NCBI GenBank assembly: GCA_028698615.1
Contig: JAQVWF010000028.1
Span: 1 to 32,185 of the forward strand
Direction: 5' to 3'
DNA from: Syntrophorhabdaceae bacterium
GTDB lineage: Bacteria > Desulfobacterota > Syntrophorhabdia > Syntrophorhabdales > Syntrophorhabdaceae
DNA length: 32,185 nucleotides
The notes beneath the pieces were generated by a model, which did not search any database, had not been told where the DNA came from, and saw only the letters and a program-made list of their open reading frames with translations. Made by a program: the position numbers and the translations under genes. This document shows, in pieces, positions 16,082 to 23,549 of this stretch. Each line of letters starts with the position of its first letter. The stretch's first letter is position 1.

Positions 16082-16525
16082 CTATTTCCGGGAATCGATG
16101 ATCAGGGTTACCGGACCGTCGTTGATAAGGGCCACTTCCATATGTGCCTGAAAAACACCGGTTTGCACATCGGCGACGCGCAGCTTCGCCCCTTGCACGA
16201 AGGTCTCGAAGAGGGCTTTTGCCTCACCCGATGGCATGGCGTCAGAAAAGGAAGGGCGCCTTCCCTTCGCACAGTCGCCGTAGAGAGTGAACTGTGATAC
16301 CAGCAGGAGTGAACCCCCCGTATCGAGGAGGGATTCATCGAACTTACCGTCCTCCCTTTCAAAGATCCTGAGATTCACGATCTTCTCGATCAACCAGTCC
16401 ATGTCCTTCTCTGTATCCCCTTTTCCGATACCGAGAAAAACAAGGAGACCGGGGCCCGTGTGTCCGACGCGTCGTCCATCTACATCAACAGAAGCGCTCA
16501 TTACTCTCTGGATAACAGCCCGCAT
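16082..16525 (-). CDS. dtd: D-aminoacyl-tRNA deacylase
   Basis: Dtd removes D-amino acids (and glycine mischarged on tRNA-Ala) from tRNA, protecting translation. The 147-residue length is normal. Both active-site motifs are intact: SQFTLYGD at 77-84 and NDGPVT at 135-140. The N-terminus MRAVIQRVMSASVDVDG is typical. The ATG start is supported by GGAGGAGAG immediately upstream. A terminator separates it from the EF-G-like gene upstream, so it probably has its own promoter or depends on read-through. Confidence 0.96.
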   Translation of the reverse strand: MRAVIQRVMSASVDVDGRRVGHTGPGLLVFLGIGKGDTEKDMDWLIEKIVNLRIFEREDGKFDESLLDTGGSLLLVSQFTLYGDCAKGRRPSFSDAMPSGEAKALFETFVQGAKLRVADVQTGVFQAHMEVALINDGPVTLIIDSRK

Positions 16526-16541
16526 CTCTCCTCCTCAATAC

Positions 16542-16571
16542 GGTTCAGAGACCGGTTTCTAAAACTGAACC
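16542..16571 (-). promoter_or_regulatory. hairpin in the dtd leader
   Basis: GGTTCAG (16542-16548) and CTGAACC (16565-16571) form perfect seven-base arms with a 16-base loop. In the minus-strand RNA the hairpin follows directly after the terminator of the upstream gene and ends about 16 bases before the dtd start. It could be an RNA processing or stability element; the role is not known. Confidence 0.35.
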
Positions 16572-16572
16572 A

Positions 16573-16599
16573 ATAAAAAGGGCCCTTTGCAGGGCCCTT
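16573..16599 (-). terminator. rho-independent terminator of the EF-G-like gene
   Basis: A perfect eight-base stem, AAGGGCCC / GGGCCCTT (16578-16585 and 16592-16599), has a six-base loop. On the minus strand it is followed by TTTTTATTGG. It lies about 30 bases past the stop of the minus-strand EF-G-like gene, so it terminates that transcript before dtd. Confidence 0.85.
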
Positions 16600-16630
16600 C
16601 CTTGTACTTGTTGTATGCGTCTGCACGCGG

Positions 16631-18727
16631 TTACTTCTCCTGTGCCTCTTTCTCCCGCTTTGCCGCCTCCACTATCTTGTCGGCGATCTGTGCGGGAACC
16701 TCTTCATAGTGGGAGAATTCCGTGGTGAAGGTACCTCTGCCGCCCGTCATAGACCTCAGGTCGGGGGCATACCGCAGCACCTCGGACATGGGCACCACCG
16801 CCTTGACCACCTGGTTGCTCCCCCTGGTCTCGACGCCCATGATCTTGCCCCTGCGGGAGTTCATGTCGCCCATAATGTCGCCCATGTTCTCGTCGGGTAC
16901 AATGACCTCCATTTTCATGATGGGTTCGAGCAATGCCGGTTTGCACATTTCGAGGCCCTTCTTGAACCCCATTGACGCCGCGATCTTAAATGCCATCTCC
17001 GACGAATCGACGTCGTGATAGGACCCATCATAGAGGATAACCTTGAAATCGATGACGGGATAGCCAGCCAGGATACCCTGGTTCATGGCCTCCACGATAC
17101 CCTTCTCGACGGCGGGTATATACTGCCGGGGGATCGCTCCGCCGACGACCTTGTCGACAAACTCGAAACCTTCGCCGCGAGGCTTGGGAACCATCTCAAG
17201 CCAGGTGTCGCCATACTGACCCTTACCGCCGGACTGCTTCTTGTATTTTCCCTGTATCTTAGTGGTTCCCTTTATGGTTTCCTTGTATGGGACCTTCGGG
17301 TCTCTCAACTCAACCTCGACGCCGAACTTGCGCTTCATCCTCTCGACGATGACCTCGATATGGACCTGACCCATACCGGAGAGGAGAAATTCCTTCGTCT
17401 GGTCGTCGCGCGAATATTTTATCGTCTGGTCTTCTTCGATGAGCCGTGCCAGTGAGGTATTGAGCTTATCCTCATCGCCCTTCGCCTTGGGCTGCAGCGA
17501 GAATGAAATGACCGGACTGGGCACCGTCACTCCCTCATACCTGATGTGTGACTTTTCGTCGCAGAGGGTATCACCCGTCTGCACCTCCCTCAGCTTTGCC
17601 ACGACAGCAATGTCGCCGGCGCTTGCCGAGCCTGCGGGCTTCTGTTTCTTCCCTATGAGGGAGAATATCTGACCGATCCGCTCTTTTTCTTCCTTGTTAA
17701 CATTGAACACCGTCATGTCGGGGTGAACTTCGCCCGAATAAACCTTGAATAAGGTCAACTTGCCCGCAAATGGATCCGTAATGGTCTTGAAGACCAGGGC
17801 ACTGAAAGGCTGGTTGTCTGATGACTCGCGCACCGTTTTTTCGCCTGTTTTCGGGTTGATCCCCTCAATCTCCTTCTTGAACGTCGGGGGCGGAAAAAGC
17901 TTTACGATGCCGTCAAGCAGTGTGCTGACACCAATGTTCCGGGTAGCGGAACCGCAGAAAATGGGAACGATCTTGTTGTCGGCGATGCCCGCCTTAAGGC
18001 ATTTCTCGATCTCTTCGGCGCCTATCTCGTCCCCGCTCAGGTACCGCTCCATGACCTCATCATCCATTTCCACGGCCGTTTCAACGAGTTTTTCACGATA
18101 CTTCCCAACAAGGTCGAGTTGTTCCGCCGGTACATCGACGGTGTCGAATGCGCCGGAAACATCGTCTTTGAAAACAAAGGCCTTCATGGTAAGGAGGTCT
18201 ACGACCCCCTTGAAATTCTCTTCCTGACCGATCGGTATCTGCACGACAAGACACGTCTTGTCAGTAAAGTTCTTCTGAATGTCTTCCACGGTCCTGATAA
18301 AGTCGGCGCGTTCCCGGTCCATTTTGTTGACAAAGATACCGGCGGCCACACGGAACTCATTGGCATATTCCCACACCTTTTCAGTCCCGACCTTCACACC
18401 CGAAACGGCGCTCAGGACAATAACGGCCCCATCGACGACCCTCATGCAGAGCTTCGCATCGGAAATGAAGTTGTCGTCGCCGGGAGTATCGAGGAGGTTG
18501 ATCTTGCTCTTGGCCCATTCGAAACAGGCCAGAGTGGACGATATCGTGATCTTTCGATCCACTTCCTCCGGCTCGTAGTCCATCAGTGAGGTACCCTCAT
18601 CGACGCTCCCAAGCCTCGTGTTCTCACCGGTCAGAAAGAGCATGGCCTCAACGATCGAGGTCTTACCCTCTCCCCCATGAGAAAAAATACCAACATTCCT
18701 GATCGCGTCAGGCTCGTACTTTTTCAT
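16631..18727 (-). CDS. EF-G-like translational GTPase (EF-G2 type paralogue)
   Basis: The 698-residue protein has all EF-G domains: GTPase (about 8-270), EF-Tu-like domain 2 (about 300-380), then domains III, IV (about 470-600) and V. GTP motifs are SHGGEGKTS (16-24), DTPGDDNF (80-87) and NKMD (134-137). In normal EF-G the third motif is DTPGHVDF; here the catalytic histidine is Asp84, and the switch I sequence is also divergent (VDRKITIS rather than ERGITI). This suggests a paralogue with altered hydrolysis, like the EF-G-2 group, rather than the main translocase. ATG 18727 is preferred because AGGAG lies five bases upstream; GTG 18745 is upstream of that site. It is divergent from rpmH. Confidence 0.9.
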   Translation of the reverse strand: MKKYEPDAIRNVGIFSHGGEGKTSIVEAMLFLTGENTRLGSVDEGTSLMDYEPEEVDRKITISSTLACFEWAKSKINLLDTPGDDNFISDAKLCMRVVDGAVIVLSAVSGVKVGTEKVWEYANEFRVAAGIFVNKMDRERADFIRTVEDIQKNFTDKTCLVVQIPIGQEENFKGVVDLLTMKAFVFKDDVSGAFDTVDVPAEQLDLVGKYREKLVETAVEMDDEVMERYLSGDEIGAEEIEKCLKAGIADNKIVPIFCGSATRNIGVSTLLDGIVKLFPPPTFKKEIEGINPKTGEKTVRESSDNQPFSALVFKTITDPFAGKLTLFKVYSGEVHPDMTVFNVNKEEKERIGQIFSLIGKKQKPAGSASAGDIAVVAKLREVQTGDTLCDEKSHIRYEGVTVPSPVISFSLQPKAKGDEDKLNTSLARLIEEDQTIKYSRDDQTKEFLLSGMGQVHIEVIVERMKRKFGVEVELRDPKVPYKETIKGTTKIQGKYKKQSGGKGQYGDTWLEMVPKPRGEGFEFVDKVVGGAIPRQYIPAVEKGIVEAMNQGILAGYPVIDFKVILYDGSYHDVDSSEMAFKIAASMGFKKGLEMCKPALLEPIMKMEVIVPDENMGDIMGDMNSRRGKIMGVETRGSNQVVKAVVPMSEVLRYAPDLRSMTGGRGTFTTEFSHYEEVPAQIADKIVEAAKREKEAQEK

Positions 18728-18834
18728 GAAAGCTCCTTTCGACACTCAAAAATCGTTTAAAATCCAGTGAATTTAACATGGCTCCTCCCAAGAAATCAAG
18801 AACTAATAGGCAGTCTGCCGGTCCACCTCTTTAC

Positions 18835-18894
18835 CCCGTATGCCCGTTTGCGCGAAGCATAGACCCGTGTGCCCGTATGCGGGTTTGCCCGCGG
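18835..18894. repeat. CCCGTNTG short repeat cluster with GC-rich hairpins
   Basis: Two 17-base units (18835-18851 and 18864-18880) agree at 15 of 17 positions, and each is two copies of the octamer CCCGTNTG. The second runs into CGGGTTTGCCCG and CCCGCGGG, giving several short GC hairpins. It sits in the divergent spacer between the EF-G-like gene and rpmH. Function unknown. Confidence 0.6.
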
Positions 18895-18914
18895 GACAAA
18901 TCCCATTCTTCGTC

Positions 18915-18943
18915 TTGACTCCCCACTGGTTTTATGTTTAAGT
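18915..18943 (+). promoter_or_regulatory. likely promoter of the rpmH operon
   Basis: TTGACT (18915-18920) is a five-of-six -35 box. After 17 bases comes TTAAGT (18938-18943), a weak -10 supported by an extended TG at 18935-18936. AT-rich DNA follows. The transcript would begin near 18950, about 24 bases before the rpmH ATG. Confidence 0.5.
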
Positions 18944-18973
18944 AATAATTTCAAATCAGAACAAGGACGAAAG

Positions 18974-19108
18974 ATGAAAAGAACCTATCAACCTCATAAC
19001 AAAAGCAGAAAAAGAACGCATGGTTTTCTCGTGCGAATGAGAACCGCTTCGGGCCGGGATATCATTAGACGCAGACGCGCAAAGGGCAGGAAAAACCTCT
19101 CTGTCTAA
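18974..19108 (+). CDS. rpmH: 50S ribosomal protein L34
   Basis: The 44-residue protein is a full-length bacterial L34: [18 protein letters not shown], then [20 protein letters not shown] and a short tail. L34 is a small basic protein of the large ribosomal subunit. The start is ATG 18974, with AAGGA six bases upstream; the frame extends further 5' but that part is unrelated to L34. It heads the conserved block with rnpA, yidD, yidC, jag and mnmE. Confidence 0.97.
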   Translation: MKRTYQPHNKSRKRTHGFLVRMRTASGRDIIRRRRAKGRKNLSV

Positions 19109-19136
19109 ACCGACCGACAGGAATTCGATAAGGGCT

Positions 19137-19169
19137 TTGACGGCAGCTGCTCAAGACAACTGCCGTCAA
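19137..19169 (+). promoter_or_regulatory. strong hairpin between rpmH and rnpA
   Basis: TTGACGGCAG (19137-19146) and CTGCCGTCAA (19160-19169) are perfect ten-base complementary arms around a 13-base loop. No T-run follows, so it is not a classical terminator. It ends 13 bases before the first rnpA ATG and could set the ratio of abundant L34 to scarce RNase P protein by attenuation, processing or masking the start. Confidence 0.6.
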
Positions 19170-19182
19170 TAGAATATACCTG

Positions 19183-19533
19183 ATGACCTGCACCCTGATG
19201 AAACAAGAGAGGCTCAAGAGGGGGGACTTTCGCGCTGCAGCATGGACAAAGTGTTCAGAGACGGCCCATTTCGTCCTGCTCGCCGCAGACAACCGGTGCA
19301 GTATCAGAAGGTTTGCCGTCACTATACGTAAGAAAACGGGGGTTGCAGCAGTGCGCAACAGAGTGAGGAGGATCGTAAAGGAGTTCTTCCGTTTACATAA
19401 AGACCTCTTCAGGGAAGATTCGAATAGCCTTATCAGGGTCAAGGGGCTTCCGGAAAGACTGACCATGACAAAGATGGAACCGGAGTTACTCACCCTCCTC
19501 TCTTCGATGAAATCGCGCACAAGCATCAGGTAA
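19183..19533 (+). CDS. rnpA: RNase P protein component
   Basis: RnpA is the protein subunit that helps the RNase P RNA remove 5' leaders from precursor tRNAs. The 116-residue frame has the typical N-terminal pattern LKRGDFRAA and the RNR-motif helix RKKTGVAAVRNRVRRIVKEFFR in two overlapping parts. A start at ATG 19183 or ATG 19198 is possible; neither has a clear ribosome binding site, consistent with low expression. The stop overlaps the yidD start by one base (TAATG). The upstream hairpin may control its translation. Confidence 0.93.
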   Translation: MTCTLMKQERLKRGDFRAAAWTKCSETAHFVLLAADNRCSIRRFAVTIRKKTGVAAVRNRVRRIVKEFFRLHKDLFREDSNSLIRVKGLPERLTMTKMEPELLTLLSSMKSRTSIR

Positions 19534-19742
19534 TGAAAAAGATTATTATTTTCCTCGTGAACTTATACAGGGTAACTTTTTCTGTCTTTTTACCCGTACA
19601 ATGCAGGTTCTATCCGACTTGTTCCCAGTACATGATCGAAGCTGTTGAAAAAAAGGGTGTCTGGAGAGGTACGCTCCTGGGGCTCAAGCGCATATTGAAA
19701 TGCAATCCGTTCTTTCCGGGCGGATACGACCCTGTACCATAA
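19533..19742 (+). CDS. yidD: membrane protein insertion efficiency factor YidD
   Basis: YidD is a small membrane-associated protein that assists YidC-dependent membrane insertion. The 69-residue protein contains the family core: YRVTFSVFLPVQCRFYPTCSQY, given here as two parts around the conserved cysteines (CRFYPTCS), and the C-terminal CNPFFPGGYDPVP. The ATG shares a base with the rnpA stop, so translation is coupled. It precedes yidC by 12 bases, as in most bacteria. Confidence 0.96.
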   Translation: MKKIIIFLVNLYRVTFSVFLPVQCRFYPTCSQYMIEAVEKKGVWRGTLLGLKRILKCNPFFPGGYDPVP

Positions 19743-19754
19743 CGGAGGTAACGA

Positions 19755-21353
19755 ATGGATAAACGCACTATCATCGTGCTTGTGCTGACGATGGCCATGC
19801 TCTTCGTCTTTCAGACGTATTTCATGCCGAAGGAAGCACCGAAACAACCGCAGGCTCAAACCGAGTCCGCGCCCCAGGGTGAGGCTCAAAAACCGGCTGC
19901 CCGGACCGATGCCGCCCAGAAGACACCGGGGGCATCCTCATCTCCTGCCGCCGGTGCACAGCCGACGGAGAAACAGGTCAACAAGACCATAGCCGTATCG
20001 ACACCTTATCTTGATGTCACACTCACCGATCTCGGGGGTGGGATATCGAGTGTCAAGCTCAAGGACTACAAGGCAACTGTCAAGGGAACCGCGGAAAAGG
20101 AGATCGTGGAGAATGTAAAACCCTACGTTTACAGCCCCACCATTCACCAGAACGGGTCCTTTGACCGCACCTATTTCAAGTCTGACAAGAACGGCCTCAC
20201 CGTGACAGACAGCCCGGCATCCATAATCATGACGGGGACCCTCGAAAACGGCACGAAGCTGCAGAAAACATACACATTCTACCCCGACACATACACGATC
20301 GGCATTTCCGTGGATATCGAGAAATCGAAATCCCAGGGAGTCCAGGCGGATTTTGCGGTCATATCCGACAAGAACGAATCCAGTTACGTCTTCAAAGGTC
20401 CTTTCGTGTTTGACGGAAAAAGTTTGAACCAGATCGATAAGATCAACGAAACTCTCAATTTCGATAAGAATTACCAGTACACAGGCTTTGACGAAGGTTT
20501 CTTCACATTCATCTACATTCCTTCGGAGGACACCAAACCGGGGCTTTCCATTGGAAAGACCGACAAGAACATACCTTATATCCGTCTCGCGCCGGCATCG
20601 AACAAATTTGCGGGCAAGCTTTACTTCGGCCCGAAAAAGGGCAACATACTGGCAAGCCTCAACGTCAAGGCCGAAAAGATCATTGACTTCGGATGGTTTG
20701 ACGTTATCGCCAAACCGCTTGTGTGGCTTCTTGATTTCTTCAACCGCTTTACGCACAACTACGGGATCGACATCATCCTTCTTACGATCCTCATCAAAAT
20801 AATATTTCACCCCTTGAGCGTCATGAGCTTCAGGAATATGGCCAAAATGCAGGCGGTCCAGCCGGAGATCAAGAAACTGCAGGAAAAGTACAAGAACGAC
20901 AAGGCCCGGCTGAATCAGGAACTGATGCAGATATATAAATCGCGTGGCGTTAACCCGATGAGCGGATGTCTCCCCATGCTGCCACAGATCCCTGTATTCT
21001 TCGCCCTTTACAAGGCACTTTCCGGGGCCATCGAGCTTAGACACGCCCCTTTTCTCTGGTGGATCAATGACCTGTCGGCGCCGGAGGACCTCTTTTCCTT
21101 CGCCGTCATGGGATACACGATCCCTATCAGGCTTCTGCCGCTCATCATGGGCGTGACCCAGGTCATACAGCAGAAAATGACACCGACGAGCACCGATCCG
21201 ATGCAGCAGAAGATGATGATGTTCATGCCCATCGTCTTCACCTTCATCTTCTGGGGCTTCCCGTCGGGACTCGTGCTTTACTGGCTCGTCTATAATGTGG
21301 CGTCCATAGGACAGCAGTACTACATCAACAAGAAGACCAGGACGGCCCGGTAA
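19755..21353 (+). CDS. yidC: membrane protein insertase YidC
   Basis: YidC inserts and folds inner-membrane proteins, alone or with Sec. The 532-residue length fits the Gram-negative form. There is one N-terminal membrane helix (about 5-24), a low-complexity Ala/Pro/Gln linker (about 28-75), a large periplasmic domain (about 80-330), and the conserved five-helix insertase core (about 340-530). The core contains FHPLSVMSFRNMAKMQ, the amphipathic region before NPMSGCLPMLPQIPVFFALY, and a final FWGFPSGLVLYWLVYN. The ATG start has GGAGGT at a good distance. Confidence 0.97.
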   Translation: MDKRTIIVLVLTMAMLFVFQTYFMPKEAPKQPQAQTESAPQGEAQKPAARTDAAQKTPGASSSPAAGAQPTEKQVNKTIAVSTPYLDVTLTDLGGGISSVKLKDYKATVKGTAEKEIVENVKPYVYSPTIHQNGSFDRTYFKSDKNGLTVTDSPASIIMTGTLENGTKLQKTYTFYPDTYTIGISVDIEKSKSQGVQADFAVISDKNESSYVFKGPFVFDGKSLNQIDKINETLNFDKNYQYTGFDEGFFTFIYIPSEDTKPGLSIGKTDKNIPYIRLAPASNKFAGKLYFGPKKGNILASLNVKAEKIIDFGWFDVIAKPLVWLLDFFNRFTHNYGIDIILLTILIKIIFHPLSVMSFRNMAKMQAVQPEIKKLQEKYKNDKARLNQELMQIYKSRGVNPMSGCLPMLPQIPVFFALYKALSGAIELRHAPFLWWINDLSAPEDLFSFAVMGYTIPIRLLPLIMGVTQVIQQKMTPTSTDPMQQKMMMFMPIVFTFIFWGFPSGLVLYWLVYNVASIGQQYYINKKTRTAR

Positions 21354-21365
21354 GGAGGAAGACAC

Positions 21366-22148
21366 ATGGATACGTTCGAGTTCGAAGCGAAAACGTACGA
21401 AGAAGCCGTCAGAAAGGCCTCCCTTGAATTGAACGTCGACGAGAGGGACCTTGATATCGATGTCAAAGAGGTTGACACAAAGGGTATCCTCGGCCTCCTG
21501 GGCACCAAAAAGATACGAATCACCGTGAAACTGAGGAAAAGGGAGGAGGAAACGGCAACGGAGCCAAAACCGGCAGTCACTACCGTTCCTTCCGGCCAGG
21601 ATCCATCGGAGGAGACTGCGCAGAAGTTCGGAGAGGCCTTCCTGAAGGATTTCGGCAGGCACGTCGGACTTGAATTCCAGATCATGGTGACGGATATAAG
21701 CGAGAAGACGGACAGGATACTTTTTCTCGTGCAGTGCGACAACGGTGATGTCCTCATCGGCAAGGATGGTGAGATTCTCGAGGCGCTCCAGCATCTCCTG
21801 AGATTGGCGGTGGCGAAGAAATTCAAGCATAATCTCAAATTACTAGTAGATATAAATGGTTATAGAGAGAGAAGGAGAAAGACCTTGACTCTTATGGCTA
21901 AACGTCTCGCCGATAAAGCTAAAAGGACGGGGAAGAACCTCAAAACTGACCCCTTGAACCCTTACGAGCGACGCATCATCCACACACTCTTCAAGCACAA
22001 CAAAGGTGTGACCACCAAAAGTGAGGGTGAGGGACACATAAAGAGGGTCGTCATTACTCCAACGGGAAACACCTTTGGAAGCGATCGGGGAGGGCCCCGG
22101 GGAAACGCCCGGGGAGGTTTCCGTGGCAATTCGCGTGGAAAACGCTGA
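21366..22148 (+). CDS. jag: Jag/KhpB RNA-binding protein with RG-rich tail
   Basis: The 260-residue protein has the Jag N-terminal domain (about 1-52, MDTFEFEAKTYEEAVRKA and KGILGLLG), a KH domain (about 85-165, with the RNA-binding loop IGKDGEI and a helix LQHLLRLAVAKK) and an R3H domain (about 170-236, LNPYERRIIHTLF, ending KRVVITP). The last 20 residues are glycine- and arginine-rich (RGGPRGNARGGFRG), an RGG-like extension. Family members bind RNA and affect cell wall and division functions in Gram-positives; the role in Gram-negatives is less clear. AGGAGG precedes the ATG. The gene overlaps mnmE by 26 bases. Confidence 0.94.
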   Translation: MDTFEFEAKTYEEAVRKASLELNVDERDLDIDVKEVDTKGILGLLGTKKIRITVKLRKREEETATEPKPAVTTVPSGQDPSEETAQKFGEAFLKDFGRHVGLEFQIMVTDISEKTDRILFLVQCDNGDVLIGKDGEILEALQHLLRLAVAKKFKHNLKLLVDINGYRERRRKTLTLMAKRLADKAKRTGKNLKTDPLNPYERRIIHTLFKHNKGVTTKSEGEGHIKRVVITPTGNTFGSDRGGPRGNARGGFRGNSRGKR

Positions 22149-23505
22149 CACCATATGTGCCGTGTCGACACCGCCCGGTGAGGGCGGCATCAGCATAATA
22201 CGCATCAGCGGACCCGGCGCGCGCGCCATTCTGAAAAAGGTCTTCAGGCCCCGGAAAAGGACCCTGCGGAAGCCCATGCACGGCAGGCTTCAACTGGGGC
22301 ATGTCGTAGATCCCGTAAACTCCCGGGAGATAGATGAGGTCCTCGCGGTTCTCATGAAAGCTCCCGCCACGTATACACGCGAAGATATCGTTGAAATCCA
22401 TTCTCATGGCGGTTTTGCGGCACAGAGGGCCATAATTGATGTCCTGCTGGGAGAAGGCGCACGCCTCGCAGAGCCCGGAGAGTTTACGCGCAGAGCCTTC
22501 CTCAACGGCAGGATCGACCTCGTTCAGGCGGAATCGGTCCTCGACGTCATACGGAGCGAGACAGACGACGAACTGCGATATGCCCTTTCCTATCTGAAGG
22601 GCGGGCTGTCCAAAAAGGTACGCCTCTTCGGGGAAACACTGAAAAAGGCCCTCGTGTCCATAGAGGCGTCCATCGACTTTCCCGACGAGGACCTTGAGAT
22701 AGATCTGTCGGAGCATTTCGCATCACTGACAAAAACAAGGTGTGAGATCGACGGGCTCATATCATCATACTGCGAGGGAAAAGCCCTGAAACAGGGCTTC
22801 ACCGCCCTCATCTTCGGCCGGACGAATGTGGGGAAATCAAGTCTTCTCAACGCCCTCGTGATGCAGGAGCGCGCCATCGTCACGTCCCTGCCGGGAACTA
22901 CGCGCGACCTTATCGAAGAAACGTTTTACCTGAAGGGGACCAAGGTCCGTCTCATCGACACCGCCGGCATACGGACACCTGAGAATATCGTTGAGGAGGA
23001 GGGCATCCGCCGGGTCAGAGAAGAGGCGGCCGAGGCAGACCTTATCCTCTGGGTCCTCGACGGTTCTCTCCCCTATTCCCCCGACGATGAACAGGTCTAT
23101 AGGGATATTAACCAATATAATAAGATAGTTGTGATAAATAAATGCGATGTGACACAAATATTAGACCATAACATATTAGTTTCTAAGGGTATTAAACAGT
23201 TATTACATGTTTCTGCGAAGGAAGGGACAGGCCTCAACGATCTTCGGTCTTCAATACTCTCAGCTCTTGAAAAAAACGGGCAAAAGGGTTCTCTCCTCAT
23301 TACCACCCTTCGTCACAGGAACATCCTCATGAAGGTCTCATCCAACATAACCGCCGCAATAGAGGGCCTCGAGACGGAAGCCCATCCCGAGATCCTCGCC
23401 TTCGAACTCCACGAAGCGCTCCATCGTCTCGGCGAGATCACGGGCGAAACATGCTCCGAAGGGATACTCGACGAGATCTTCAGCCAGTTCTGCATCGGCA
23501 AATAG
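22123..23505 (+). CDS. mnmE: tRNA modification GTPase MnmE (TrmE)
   Basis: MnmE works with MnmG to add the carboxymethylaminomethyl (or aminomethyl) group to U34 of certain tRNAs. From GTG 22123 the protein has 460 residues. The folate-binding N-terminal domain (about 1-118) starts ADTICAVSTPPGEGGISI. The helical domain encloses a G domain with GRTNVGKSS at 232-240, GTTRD, DTAGIR and NKCD. The C-terminal CIGK motif supplies C457. GTG 22123 is preferred over the open frame from 22075 because GGGAGG lies a few bases upstream and the protein then begins as in relatives. A short AT-rich, TTA/ATA-rich codon stretch covers the NKCD region. MnmG is not in the window. Confidence 0.95.
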   Translation: MAIRVENADTICAVSTPPGEGGISIIRISGPGARAILKKVFRPRKRTLRKPMHGRLQLGHVVDPVNSREIDEVLAVLMKAPATYTREDIVEIHSHGGFAAQRAIIDVLLGEGARLAEPGEFTRRAFLNGRIDLVQAESVLDVIRSETDDELRYALSYLKGGLSKKVRLFGETLKKALVSIEASIDFPDEDLEIDLSEHFASLTKTRCEIDGLISSYCEGKALKQGFTALIFGRTNVGKSSLLNALVMQERAIVTSLPGTTRDLIEETFYLKGTKVRLIDTAGIRTPENIVEEEGIRRVREEAAEADLILWVLDGSLPYSPDDEQVYRDINQYNKIVVINKCDVTQILDHNILVSKGIKQLLHVSAKEGTGLNDLRSSILSALEKNGQKGSLLITTLRHRNILMKVSSNITAAIEGLETEAHPEILAFELHEALHRLGEITGETCSEGILDEIFSQFCIGK

Positions 23506-23549
23506 AATAAGGCTTGGGTGACTACGCTACAAAAGCAGTGCCGCAGGCG

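Noticed and set aside
16578-16599. The GGGCCC stem as a plus-strand terminator
   Set aside because: The run of Ts follows the stem only on the minus strand, and no plus-strand gene ends just before it.
18835-18894. The CCCGTNTG cluster as a CRISPR array
   Set aside because: Units are only 8-17 bases, imperfect and without regular spacers, and no cas gene is present.
18869-18973. N-terminal extension of L34 by 35 residues
   Set aside because: The extension covers the promoter and spacer, resembles nothing in L34, and a clear AAGGA lies just before ATG 18974.
19938-21830. A 630-codon open frame on the minus strand opposite yidC and jag
   Set aside because: It is the antisense shadow of two certain genes. 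Its translation is rich in Asp, Arg, Val and His in the pattern produced by reading GC-rich codons backwards, and it resembles no family.
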